Shown one piece after another: positions 5,384 through 11,542 of a stretch of 13,353 nt of DNA (position 1 is the first letter of the stretch; each line of letters begins with the position of its first letter). The stretch lies in the NCBI GenBank assembly GCA_031278675.1, contig JAITJY010000148.1, positions 1-13,353 of the forward strand, given 5' to 3'. The DNA is from Bifidobacteriaceae bacterium (GTDB lineage Bacteria; Actinomycetota; Actinomycetes; Actinomycetales; WQXJ01). Below the pieces are notes generated by a model, which did not search any database, was not told the origin of the DNA, and saw only the letters and a program-made list of their open reading frames with translations. The position numbers and the translations under genes are program-made.

Positions 5384-7278
5384 GATGTCTCCTTGGTCTG
5401 GCTTGCGCTGGATGCGTGTTGGGTTTGTGTAGAACTTGTGGCGAATGCGTGGCGGCATTGTGTTGGACGTGTGCGTCCGGGCGGACGCCCGCCAGGCAGG
5501 CTGCGTGCGGGCGCCCTGCGGGCGGAACCCGGGCGGAGGGGACGCGGGGCCCGCCCCACGGCATCGGCCTTGGAGGCGGAGGCGGGCTCGGCGGACTTGG
5601 CGGTCGCGGCGGCATCGGCAGCATCCGCTGGCTCGGCGGGGGCTTCGGTGATTTTGGCGTTGCCGGGCAGCCGGATGAACCGGCCTAGGACCAAGATGGA
5701 CAGGTAGAGCCCGGCGACGGTCCAGACCACACCGGTGTAGCCACCGGCGCTCAGGATCGCGGCGGTCAGGGCCGGACCGAGGAAGGAAGCCAGGCCTCGG
5801 GCCAAGCCGGAGGCCGCCAGGGCGGAGCCGGTCTCGCCCCGCGAGTGGGCCAGGAACAGCGCGTTCAGCGGGATGAAAGCGCTGATGCCGAAGCCGAGCA
5901 ACACTCCGCCGCAGGCGATCACCGCGAAGTTGGGCCCAACCAGCTTGGGCGCGTAGTAGAAGAAGATCACGGCGGTGGCGCACAGCGGACCGGCGCCGAA
6001 CCGGACCACATTGGTCCAGCCCAGCGCGTTACCGATATTGCCCCACACCACGTTCCCAATCACCGCGAAAATCCCGACAATGGTGAACACCAAGACGGCG
6101 CTGGATTCGGCCAAGCCAATCTCGTCGGTCAGGTAGGTGACATAGAAGGCGGACAGCGCCAGCGGCCCGATCAGGTTGATAGCACCGATCACCGAGCAGA
6201 CCGCGATCTTCGGCACCCGGTAGATGATCGACAAGCTCCGCACCACGGCCAAGCCCATCGGCCGCCGTTCGCTGGCGCTCAGCACCACGCCCGGGCCGCG
6301 CATAAACCCAAGCCCAATCCCCCCGCCCGCCATCGCCAGCCCCAGTCCTGCCCACAGTGCACCGATCTCGCCCACCCGGGGCAGCAGGAAACTGGCCGCG
6401 TACGAGCCGAGGATTTGCAGACCCAGCGAGTAGGCGAAGAAGAACCAGCCGCTGACCGGCCCATGCTCAGCGGGCTTCGATTTCTTCATCAGCCAAGCGA
6501 AGAACCCCATCGCAAAGAACGGGTAGCCCAGCCCCCGGCACGAATACACCGCCACCAGCAGCGCGAAGTTCCCCGACGGGATACCCACGGTGATGAACAA
6601 AATATCGAACACAGCAAAGCTCACTAGCCCCACCAGCATGATCCGCCGTGGCCCGATGGCGTCCGCCAGCGCCATCGACAAGAACGATCCGATCGCGACC
6701 ACCACGCCGTAGAACGTCAGCAGCAGCGCGGACACGCCCAGTTCGTAGCCGAGTTCGGTGTGAGCGAAGTCGGTGATCCAGACACTTTCGAGCCCGTCGC
6801 CGATCAGGAACAACGTGACGCCGAGCAGGCTGGCCGCGACCCCTTTAGGGAAGCGGACCTTGCCCAACAGCCCGCTGGTGTAGACATTGTCCGAGCCGGC
6901 CGGCGGCTCGCTCGCGACCCGTGACCTGGTGCCCGGCGACACACTCGCGACCCGTGCGCTGGTGCCCGGTGCTCCCGCAGCCAACCCGCTACCGACCGGC
7001 GACACACTCGCCACCCGTGCGCTGGCGCCCTGCGGCACGCTCGCGGTCGGCGCGCTGGCGCCCAGTGCTCCCGCAGCCAACCCGCTGCCGACCGGCGCGC
7101 GGGTGGCGCTGCGCAGCGGCGCGGGCCACCGCCTCCGCAAGGCGGGCGAACCGGCCGGGCGCGCCGGGGGACGCGGGGCTGGGGCTGGGGGGACGGCATC
7201 GTGCTGGGGGGATAGAAGGGTGCGTACCTGGGTCCGCTGGCCGGCTGCCGCTGGCGCCGTTTGCGTTGCTTGCCTCAT
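5380..7278 (-). CDS. rbtT: MFS polyol permease (RbtT/DalT/CsbX-like) with long N- and C-terminal tails
   Basis: The 632-residue protein has a normal 12-segment MFS core at about 135-545. FPKGVAASLLGVTLFLIGDG and VSGWFFFAYSLGLQILGSY resemble the polyol permease family of Klebsiella RbtT/DalT and Bacillus CsbX, proton-coupled importers of ribitol, arabitol or mannitol. Two parts are odd. Residues 1-134 are Ala/Pro/Ser/Arg-rich and repetitive (VGSGLAAGA at 63 and 95; ARVASVSP twice). Residues about 546-632 are Ala-rich, then Pro/Arg-rich, then Ser/Thr/Gln-rich, unlike the family. The ATG at 7278 has a full AAGGAGG 8 nt upstream, and the stop overlaps the mtlD start as ATGA, so both tails appear to be translated. 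The core is recognised confidently; the precise substrate is not known. The C-terminal tail may be former intergenic DNA gained by stop loss. Confidence 0.87.
   Translation of the reverse strand: MRQATQTAPAAAGQRTQVRTLLSPQHDAVPPAPAPRPPARPAGSPALRRRWPAPLRSATRAPVGSGLAAGALGASAPTASVPQGASARVASVSPVGSGLAAGAPGTSARVASVSPGTRSRVASEPPAGSDNVYTSGLLGKVRFPKGVAASLLGVTLFLIGDGLESVWITDFAHTELGYELGVSALLLTFYGVVVAIGSFLSMALADAIGPRRIMLVGLVSFAVFDILFITVGIPSGNFALLVAVYSCRGLGYPFFAMGFFAWLMKKSKPAEHGPVSGWFFFAYSLGLQILGSYAASFLLPRVGEIGALWAGLGLAMAGGGIGLGFMRGPGVVLSASERRPMGLAVVRSLSIIYRVPKIAVCSVIGAINLIGPLALSAFYVTYLTDEIGLAESSAVLVFTIVGIFAVIGNVVWGNIGNALGWTNVVRFGAGPLCATAVIFFYYAPKLVGPNFAVIACGGVLLGFGISAFIPLNALFLAHSRGETGSALAASGLARGLASFLGPALTAAILSAGGYTGVVWTVAGLYLSILVLGRFIRLPGNAKITEAPAEPADAADAAATAKSAEPASASKADAVGRAPRPLRPGSARRAPARSLPGGRPPGRTRPTQCRHAFATSSTQTQHASSASQTKETS
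5388..5394 (-). promoter_or_regulatory. Ribosome-binding site of mtlD
   Basis: The - strand reads AAGGAGA, four nt before ATG 5383. It lies inside the last codons of the permease gene. It fixes the mtlD start against the much longer open frame upstream, and about 70 nt before it are CA-rich on the coding strand, as in an unstructured leader. Confidence 0.8.
6971..7101 (-). repeat. Direct repeat inside the permease N-terminal coding region
   Basis: GCTCCCGCAGCCAACCCGCT (given on the + strand) starts at 6971 and again at 7067 with one change, a step of 96 bp or 32 codons, and similarity continues past it. Shorter related pieces (ACACTCGC, CCCGTGCGCTGG) recur between and around them. The step keeps the frame, giving the repeated VGSGLAAGA and ARVASVSP segments. 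Confidence 0.8.
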
Positions 7279-7286
7279 GTTGGTGG

Positions 7287-7293
7287 CCTCCTT
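7287..7293 (-). promoter_or_regulatory. Ribosome-binding site of the permease gene
   Basis: AAGGAGG on the - strand, 8 nt before ATG 7278. It decides the start and implies that the unusual 134-residue N-terminal tail is part of the protein. Confidence 0.75.
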
Positions 7294-7412
7294 GCCGAAC
7301 TTCGTCGTTGGCTACCAGTCTGGGCGGGCGCGCGGCGGCCGCGTTAGTGGATTCGAGGAAGATTCAACGTTCGGTTCGCGACCAATTGACCGGGCAAAAG
7401 CCCAGGTAGCGC

Positions 7413-7443
7413 CCAATTTTACACAATATAGTTGTGGAATTGG
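7413..7443 (-). promoter_or_regulatory. Promoter and palindromic operator candidate for rbtT-mtlD
   Basis: This is a sharply AT-rich patch in G+C-rich DNA. CACAA (7422-7426) and TTGTG (7432-7436) form a perfect inverted repeat around TATAG, inside an outer pair CCAATT (7413-7418) and AATTGG (7438-7443). On the - strand TAAAAT (7421-7416) or TATATT (7430-7425) can serve as -10, giving a leader of about 130 nt. The palindrome would then lie between -35 and -10, a classic repressor position. A GGGC/GCCC hairpin with AAAA loop (7393-7402) lies in the leader. The obvious candidate binder is the adjacent DeoR protein; that is inference. Confidence 0.55.
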
Positions 7444-7495
7444 TCACCTGAACATGACCACTGTATGTGGCATCTGTGGGGCGGTGACAACCAGA

Positions 7496-7721
7496 GCCAC
7501 CCCACAAACACTCTCCGCTTCGCTCCGAGATTTTGCAGGCACCCCGAAGAGCCACACCCCACAAACAGTCTCCGCCCCACTCCGAGATTTTGCAGGCACC
7601 CCGAAGAGCCACACCCCACAAACTCTCTCCGCCCCACTCCGAGATTTTGCGAGGACCCCGAAGAGCCACACCCCACAAACACTCTCCGCTTCGCTCCGAG
7701 ATCTTGCGGGAACCCCGAGTA
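7496..7721. repeat. Four tandem copies of a 57-bp repeat
   Basis: Units begin with GCCAC at 7496, 7551, 7608 and 7665 (steps 55, 57 and 57). Each contains CCCCACAAAC, CTCCG, CTCCGAGAT and a CCCCGA end. The fourth unit continues into the complete D element copy 2, so the array is repeated copies of one end of D. It fills much of the 497-bp gap between the regulator and permease genes. Open frames run through it on both strands, but no start context or known protein supports coding. Confidence 0.88.
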
Positions 7722-7766
7722 GGCGAAACGCGGCTCGGGTGCAAGGGTTTGGGCTACCTAGTGGGT
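7669..7766 (-). repeat. D element, copy 2 (9 nt after the regulator stop)
   Basis: Read on the - strand, this begins ACCCACTAGGTAGCC nine nt after the TAG of the deoR-type gene and ends GTTTGTGGGGTG. It is the same length as copy 1 with no gaps. CCCGAG pairs with CTCGGG, with a nested GCG-TTT-CGC. Orientation relative to the upstream gene is the same as in copy 1, which points to a role at 3' ends. Confidence 0.8.
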
Positions 7767-7775
7767 CTGGTGGCG

Positions 7776-8564
7776 CTAGACGCGGAACACTCTGGGGCCG
7801 AGCGCACCGAACACGGCCGCCTTCGCGCGGGGCAATTCGCGGCCCGTGATGACTGCCTCAAAGTCCGCCAGGGCGGCAAACCGGACAAAAGTGGACACCC
7901 CGAACTTGTAATGAGCGCCCACAAAAATCCGCCGCCGCGCCGCCTGGCAGGCCGCCTCTTTGACCGCCGCCACCAGCGGGTCCGGGGTGGTCAGCCAGCC
8001 GTCCTCGGTGATGCCGTTGGCGCCGACAAAGGCCAGATCCGGCTGGAGCGTGTGGAGCATGTCCGTGGCCCAGCGGTCCACCACGCCCTGCGTTGACGGG
8101 CGGATGCGCCCGCCGACCATGATCACTTCGCCCGCGCGGCGCCGCAGGATCGCGTTGGCCACCGGCAACGATGTGGTCAGTACAGTCAGCCCGATGGCGG
8201 GCAGCGCCTCCGCGATCAGGGACGGCATGTAGCCCTCGTCGATGAAAATGGTCCGGGCGTCCTCCAGGTGGCGCGGCGCCTCCGCCGCGATGCGGCGCTT
8301 CTCTTCAACACTGCTGTTCTGGCGGGAATCGAGGCCGGTCTCGACCACGCCACTGGCCACCGCGTGGACCACGCCGTAGCTGCGCGCGACCAGTTTGCGC
8401 TCCTCCAAGCGACGCAGGTCGCGGCGGATGGTCTCGCCGGACACGTTGAAGGCGGTGGCCAGATCCGCCACGCTGATGCTGGTGCGCTGCCTGATCAGGT
8501 CAATCATGCGGGCGCGGCGCTCCCGCCCGGCCCGCTGGTTGGCGGCTTGGTCGCTGGACGCCAT
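7776..8564 (-). CDS. DeoR-family transcriptional regulator, likely repressor of the polyol genes
   Basis: This 262-residue protein has an N-terminal DeoR winged helix-turn-helix (about 17-72: RMIDLIRQRTSISVADLA, then VSGETIRRDLRRLEE) and a C-terminal DeoRC sugar-phosphate sensor domain (about 85-245), beginning SVEEKRRIAAEA and including FIDEGYMPSLIAEAL, VGGRI and DLAFVGANGIT. The effector pocket reads DEGYMPS rather than the more common DxGTT pattern. The family usually represses sugar genes and is released by a phosphorylated sugar or a polyol. It lies upstream of the permease and dehydrogenase on the same strand, 497 bp away, resembling AtlR with rbtT and mtlD in C. glutamicum. Start ATG 8564 has only a weak GAGG 11 nt upstream; translation may depend on the small frame that ends 13 nt before it. 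Confidence 0.88.
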   Translation of the reverse strand: MASSDQAANQRAGRERRARMIDLIRQRTSISVADLATAFNVSGETIRRDLRRLEERKLVARSYGVVHAVASGVVETGLDSRQNSSVEEKRRIAAEAPRHLEDARTIFIDEGYMPSLIAEALPAIGLTVLTTSLPVANAILRRRAGEVIMVGGRIRPSTQGVVDRWATDMLHTLQPDLAFVGANGITEDGWLTTPDPLVAAVKEAACQAARRRIFVGAHYKFGVSTFVRFAALADFEAVITGRELPRAKAAVFGALGPRVFRV

Positions 8565-8577
8565 GGGCGGGTCCGCC

Positions 8578-8766
8578 TCAGCGTCCCGCTGCGGTCAGCC
8601 GGGCCGCGACCGACCGGGCCGCACTCAGCCACGCCGCCCGCCGCCAGCCCGCACTCAGCCGGGCTGCGGCCGACCGGGCCGCAGTCAGCCCCGCTGAAGG
8701 CACCCCCGCTGCCGACCCGCCGACCGAACTCAGGCCGGTGCTGATGAAATCCTGCCCAACGAACAA
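8578..8766 (-). CDS. Possible small frame of 62 residues ahead of the regulator
   Basis: TTG 8766 has AGGAG 6 nt upstream on the - strand. The frame ends 13 nt before the regulator ATG. The first residues (LFVGQDFISTGLSSVGG, with the initiator drawn here as L) look mixed in composition, while the rest is an Ala/Arg/Ser-rich repeat produced by a 60-bp DNA duplication. The frame stays open upstream to about 8855, reading KPFGYALAADWQERE, so a longer product is possible. I recognise no family. It might be a leader peptide, a decayed gene or chance. Confidence 0.25.
   Translation of the reverse strand: MFVGQDFISTGLSSVGGSAAGVPSAGLTAARSAAARLSAGWRRAAWLSAARSVAARLTAAGR
8591..8690. repeat. 60-bp-period direct repeat upstream of the regulator
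   Basis: CGACCGGGCCGCACTCAGCC at 8611 recurs at 8671 with one change. The preceding 20 bp, beginning at 8591, also recur at 8651. About 40 bp are therefore duplicated at a step of exactly 60 bp. Confidence 0.8.
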
Positions 8767-8854
8767 CTCTCGCTCCTGCCAGTCCGCCGCCAGGGCGTAG
8801 CCAAAAGGTTTTCCACCACCCCCGGGGTTTTGGTTGTGATGGATGCGGGAACAG

Positions 8855-8860
8855 ATTTTA
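8855..8860 (-). promoter_or_regulatory. -10 candidate for the regulator transcript
   Basis: The - strand reads TAAAAT in a small AT-rich patch. ATTTTACAC (8855-8863) is identical to bases 7416-7424 in the permease promoter, so the two promoters share the same -10 and its preceding GTG. The leader to ATG 8564 would be near 280 nt. No clear -35 was found. Confidence 0.4.
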
Positions 8861-8885
8861 CACCTTCGCCACCTGCCCGGCCTTA

Positions 8886-9043
8886 GCCTCGATCCACCGA
8901 TCCTCGCCTACTGCGCCGCTCGCCGGCTAAGCACGCTGGACGCCCTGACCAGCCGAGCAGGCCACCGGGTAGCCATCACCGGCCAGGAACGCCCATCGCA
9001 CCCGTCTGGTGCTTCCCTCCGGCGATCATCGGTGCAACCAGGC
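8886..9043 (-). repeat. M element, copy 1 (158 bp, terminal inverted repeats)
   Basis: This copy lies opposite in direction to copies 2 and 3 and aligns without gaps to copy 3 with roughly a dozen differences. One end, CCTCGATCCACCGAT, is well preserved; the other has three or four changes. TTA is present on both sides (8883-8885 and 9044-9046), a possible target duplication. There is no coding frame of note inside. It contains the conserved GCACC-AGACG-GGTGC hairpin on the element's strand. It lies between the regulator promoter and the end of the DUF6459-like gene. Confidence 0.8.
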
Positions 9044-9114
9044 TTAGCACGATGCCGTCCAATTCGCCTACCCAAGTCTTACGGAACGCGGGCAGCGGGC
9101 TGTCTGTCGCGTCG

Positions 9115-9169
9115 GCATCGTCGCAGTAAAACGATGCTTCGCCCCGCCTCCCAGCACCGGTGCGGAGGC
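9115..9169 (-). terminator. Two hairpins after the DUF6459-like gene
   Basis: GCCTCC (9146-9151) pairs with GGAGGC (9164-9169) around a GCACCGGTGC palindrome. GCATCGT (9115-9121) pairs with ACGATGC (9131-9137), and on the - strand its loop begins with T residues. They begin 25 nt after the stop at 9194 and may end that transcript. No T tract follows, so this is moderate evidence. Confidence 0.4.
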
Positions 9170-9193
9170 GTAGGCCCGCTGCCGGGAGGCCGG

Positions 9194-9970
9194 TTAGACG
9201 GTGCTGAACTCGACGACCTTCCAGGCCCGGTGTTCACGTTCGAGACGCAACGCCACGGCACGCGTCATATTCGGTGCCACCGCCACCACGCTGGCTTCGA
9301 CCGCATCCGCGCTCACGATCGACAAGAAGCACTTCAGCTGATAGTCCGGGGACGGCAAATGCCGACGGTGCACACTCGCCCGGGCAACCAAACGCTGAAA
9401 AGCCCGATCCGACAAATACGTCTTGAATGATTCCTTCGGACACACCCCACGAGTGGCATCCAAAATCACCGTCGCGGCGAGACGCGCCCGCCGTTCCAAA
9501 GCCCGGCGCCGGTTCTCCAAGACCCGTTTCCGCTTGGCCGACACCGAATCCCGGCTCGCCGCTTCTCGCTTAGCCCGCGCGATGCGTTGAGCCCGCTCCA
9601 GCGCGCGCTCCGACCGCTCCACCACCCCATCTCCACTATTCATCGCGCGGCGATCACGGCTGGCGGCATGGCCGCCGTTACCCATCGCCTGCCGATCACT
9701 GGCGACGGCCGGGGCAGCGCGATCTATCGCCTGCCGATCGTCCGCAACAGCCTGGCCGACACCATTCATTTCCCGGCCATGACCCTCCACGGGCTGGCCA
9801 TGACCGGCCCTCGGCTGGCCATGGCTCTCCATTTCCCGGCCATCAGCTTCGAAAGCTCGGCCCTCATTCTCCACGGCCCAGCAAGGGCCGTCTACAGCCC
9901 GCCAACGGTACCCACCGACTAAACCGTCGACGGGACCATACAAGAACTCGGGGCGGCTTGGTTCCAACAT
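9194..9970 (-). CDS. Rv3235-family (DUF6459-like) protein with repetitive N-terminus
   Basis: The protein has 258 residues. Residues 1-115 are low complexity, with short repeats rich in Gly, His, Gln, Asp and Arg (GREM, GHGQP, DDRQA/SDRQA). DNA such as CATTTCCCGGCCAT recurs at 63 bp (9767 and 9830). Residues 118-165 are a basic, probably helical stretch (ERALERAQRIARAKREA). Residues 166-258 resemble the Rv3235/DUF6459 family of actinobacteria: a start like VILDATRG, a central FKTYLSDRAFQRLVARASV, and the end RAVALRLEREHRAWKVVEF. The family has no known function; in mycobacteria it lies in the secA region. The start is well set by AAGGAGG (9981-9975) five nt before ATG 9970. The family call rests on recalled pattern and is moderate; existence of the gene is well supported. 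Confidence 0.68.
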   Translation of the reverse strand: MLEPSRPEFLYGPVDGLVGGYRWRAVDGPCWAVENEGRAFEADGREMESHGQPRAGHGQPVEGHGREMNGVGQAVADDRQAIDRAAPAVASDRQAMGNGGHAASRDRRAMNSGDGVVERSERALERAQRIARAKREAASRDSVSAKRKRVLENRRRALERRARLAATVILDATRGVCPKESFKTYLSDRAFQRLVARASVHRRHLPSPDYQLKCFLSIVSADAVEASVVAVAPNMTRAVALRLEREHRAWKVVEFSTV

Positions 9971-9984
9971 GATTCCTCCTTCAA

Positions 9985-10190
9985 ACGCGTGACAACTAGC
10001 AACCCAGAAGCTTCACTCAGCCCGCAATCCAAGTCAACTCAATTGGCCCTCAACCCCGCCAACTACGCCACCAGCGAACAACCACCACACCAACCACACA
10101 AAATCACCACCCAAACCACAACAACCGACCGCTCCCAAGCACCGAGCCCACAACGCAATGGAGTCAAGACTTGGACTGCCACACCCAACG
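9985..10190. other. CA-rich (+ strand) noncoding tract
   Basis: From about 10050 to 10140 the + strand is almost all C and A, with few G or T; the - strand, which would be the leader of the DUF6459-like gene, is correspondingly GT-rich. Runs such as ACCACACCAACCACACAAAA stand out from the surroundings. A Thr/Pro/Gln frame on the + strand follows only from this composition. I see no promoter or gene in it. Confidence 0.6.
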
Positions 10191-10194
10191 CCAA

Positions 10195-10322
10195 GGACGG
10201 TGTTGAACAACACCGTCCGACCGTGCCCGCGCAGGGGAGAGCGAAGCTCTCACCAGCGGAAACGCGGCAGACAAGCGCAGGTTTGGCCTAGCAGTCCGGT
10301 TCATTCACCGGATTGCTAGGCC
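10195..10322 (+). repeat. C element, copy 2 (three-hairpin array)
   Basis: Hairpin 1: GGACGGTGTTG (10195-10205) pairs perfectly with 10208-10218 around AA. Hairpin 2: GAGAGC (10237-10242) and GCTCTC (10246-10251) around GAA. Hairpin 3: 10285-10300 pairs with 10307-10322 (16 bp, one G-T pair) around TCATTC. The stretch from hairpin 1 to GCGGCAGACAAGCGC is nearly identical to copy 1. After it, both copies carry a large hairpin of unrelated sequence. Its end overlaps the first bases of M copy 2. No D element precedes it. Confidence 0.75.
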
Positions 10323-10452
10323 TGGATCCACCGATGACCGCCGGAGGGAAGCACCAGACGGGTGCGATGGGCGTCCCTGCCCGGCCTGTCAGGGGCGTCC
10401 AGCGTGCCCAGCTGGCGAGCGGCGCAGTAGGCGAGGATCGGTGGATCGAGGC
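10320..10452 (+). repeat. M element, copy 2 (133 bp, internal deletion)
   Basis: Ends are CCTGGATCCACCGAT and ATCGGTGGATCGAGG, inverted repeats with one mismatch in 15. Relative to copies 1 and 3 it lacks about 25 bp in the middle (the GGCTACCCGGTGG part). It lies 55 nt after the phosphatase stop. The flanks do not show a clear target duplication. Confidence 0.8.
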
Positions 10453-10507
10453 CAAATCCCTTGACGGCTGCGGCCGGGTGGCCGGCGGACCGCACCGACC
10501 AAAGCGG

Positions 10508-11542
10508 TCAAAAGCCTTTCGAGAACCCGGGCGGGATGGATGAGCGGTCCAAGAGCACGCCATCGTCGGCGGCAGCCCATACCGCAGCGGCGCCTACGCG
10601 AATCGCTTCGTTGGACGGGGCGCCCGCAGGGGACAAAGCGTCCTCGACCACCAAGCGGTTGCCGTCCATCCAGGCGCGGGAACTGCCGACCACCCAGTAG
10701 CGGCCTTCGCGCCGCGGCGCGCGGTGCGGCTCACCTAGACAGCGCAAGTCACGGGCAATCAAGGCGGGACGCTCGCCCGGCGGGGCCGCTAATACGTCTG
10801 CGGCAGAGTTTACTCCGGTCAAAACCAACAAACCCGGATAACCGGCGTTCCGGGCACCGCCAATATCGGTATCCAACCGGTCACCAATCACAATTGGCCG
10901 CCGCGCCTGAGCCCGCTCCGCCGCCAGATGGAAAATCAAGGCATGTGGTTTACCCGATGCTTGGGGCACCACGCCCGTGGTAACTACCAACACTTGAACC
11001 ATTGCGCCATTTCCAGGCGCCAGGCCAAACTCCGTCGGGATATTCTTGTCTAAATTAGTCGCGAAATAGGCGGCCCCCGCCTCAATTGCGTAAGCGGCCT
11101 CTTCAAGATCGCGCCATTGCATTGTCGGGTTCCATCCTTGAATCACTGCCGCAGGGCGTTCAATTGCAGCGGTGGCTAACTTAAAACCTGCGGCCGTAAC
11201 CGCTTCGCTGAGCCCATTGCCGCCGACCACCATAACCCTGGATCCGGCGGGAATATGTTCCGCCATCAGCGCCACTCCCGCCTGCGCCGAGGTCACTACG
11301 TCTTCGCGTTCCGCCGGGATACGCACCGAACCAAGTTTGGCCGCAGCCATCCGGGGCGGTCTGGCCGCGTTATTCGTCACGAAGACGAATTTCATGCCCG
11401 CTTTGCGGGCCGCTGCGACCTGATCGGCAGCATATTTCACCGGCTCATTGCCGCGGAATAAAACCCCGTCCAAATCGGTTAGGGCCACATCGAAATAGGT
11501 GCGCAGCGCCTCCGGCACATCGATCAGGCCGGCCACACTCAT
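10508..11542 (-). CDS. HAD-IIA (NagD-like) phosphatase, Rv1692-type
   Basis: This 344-residue protein is a HAD-superfamily phosphatase of the NagD/PGP subfamily, cytosolic and Mg-dependent. Motif I is TDLDG with D23 (nucleophile) and D25; motif II T56-N-N; motif III K198-P; motif IV GDRLDTDI (220-227). The C2B-type cap lies between motifs II and III. After about residue 255 there is an extra domain of about 90 residues, as in M. tuberculosis Rv1692, reported to be a glycerol 3-phosphate phosphatase. That substrate is a reasonable guess here. ATG 11542 overlaps the stop of the upstream gene as ATGA, with GAGGA six nt upstream, so the pair is coupled as in mycobacteria. The N-terminal half uses more A+T-ending codons than nearby genes. 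Confidence 0.88.
   Translation of the reverse strand: MSVAGLIDVPEALRTYFDVALTDLDGVLFRGNEPVKYAADQVAAARKAGMKFVFVTNNAARPPRMAAAKLGSVRIPAEREDVVTSAQAGVALMAEHIPAGSRVMVVGGNGLSEAVTAAGFKLATAAIERPAAVIQGWNPTMQWRDLEEAAYAIEAGAAYFATNLDKNIPTEFGLAPGNGAMVQVLVVTTGVVPQASGKPHALIFHLAAERAQARRPIVIGDRLDTDIGGARNAGYPGLLVLTGVNSAADVLAAPPGERPALIARDLRCLGEPHRAPRREGRYWVVGSSRAWMDGNRLVVEDALSPAGAPSNEAIRVGAAAVWAAADDGVLLDRSSIPPGFSKGF

Noticed and set aside
5384..5983. Extended start for the dehydrogenase, up to 200 residues longer
   Set aside because: It overlaps the permease core on the same strand; AAGGAGA before ATG 5383 and the normal family length support the shorter form.
5845..6627. 260-residue frame on the + strand
   Set aside because: It is antisense to conserved membrane helices of the permease and has a His/Gln/Arg/Pro-rich composition typical of a shadow frame.
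7496..7721. Possible CRISPR array
   Set aside because: The whole 57-bp unit is repeated with scattered changes; there are no unique spacers between short identical repeats, and no cas gene is nearby.
6887..7849. 320-residue + strand frame covering the permease start, operator and repeats
   Set aside because: It crosses the AT-rich promoter and the D repeats and is antisense to two recognised genes; no family is recognisable.
8886..9043. M element as an integron attC site
   Set aside because: The core GTTRRRY-type ends and the expected R/L box layout are absent, and there is no integrase or cassette.
9989..10291. 100-residue Thr/Pro/Gln-rich frame on the + strand
   Set aside because: It comes from the CA-rich tract and C element; no ribosome-binding site or conserved domain.
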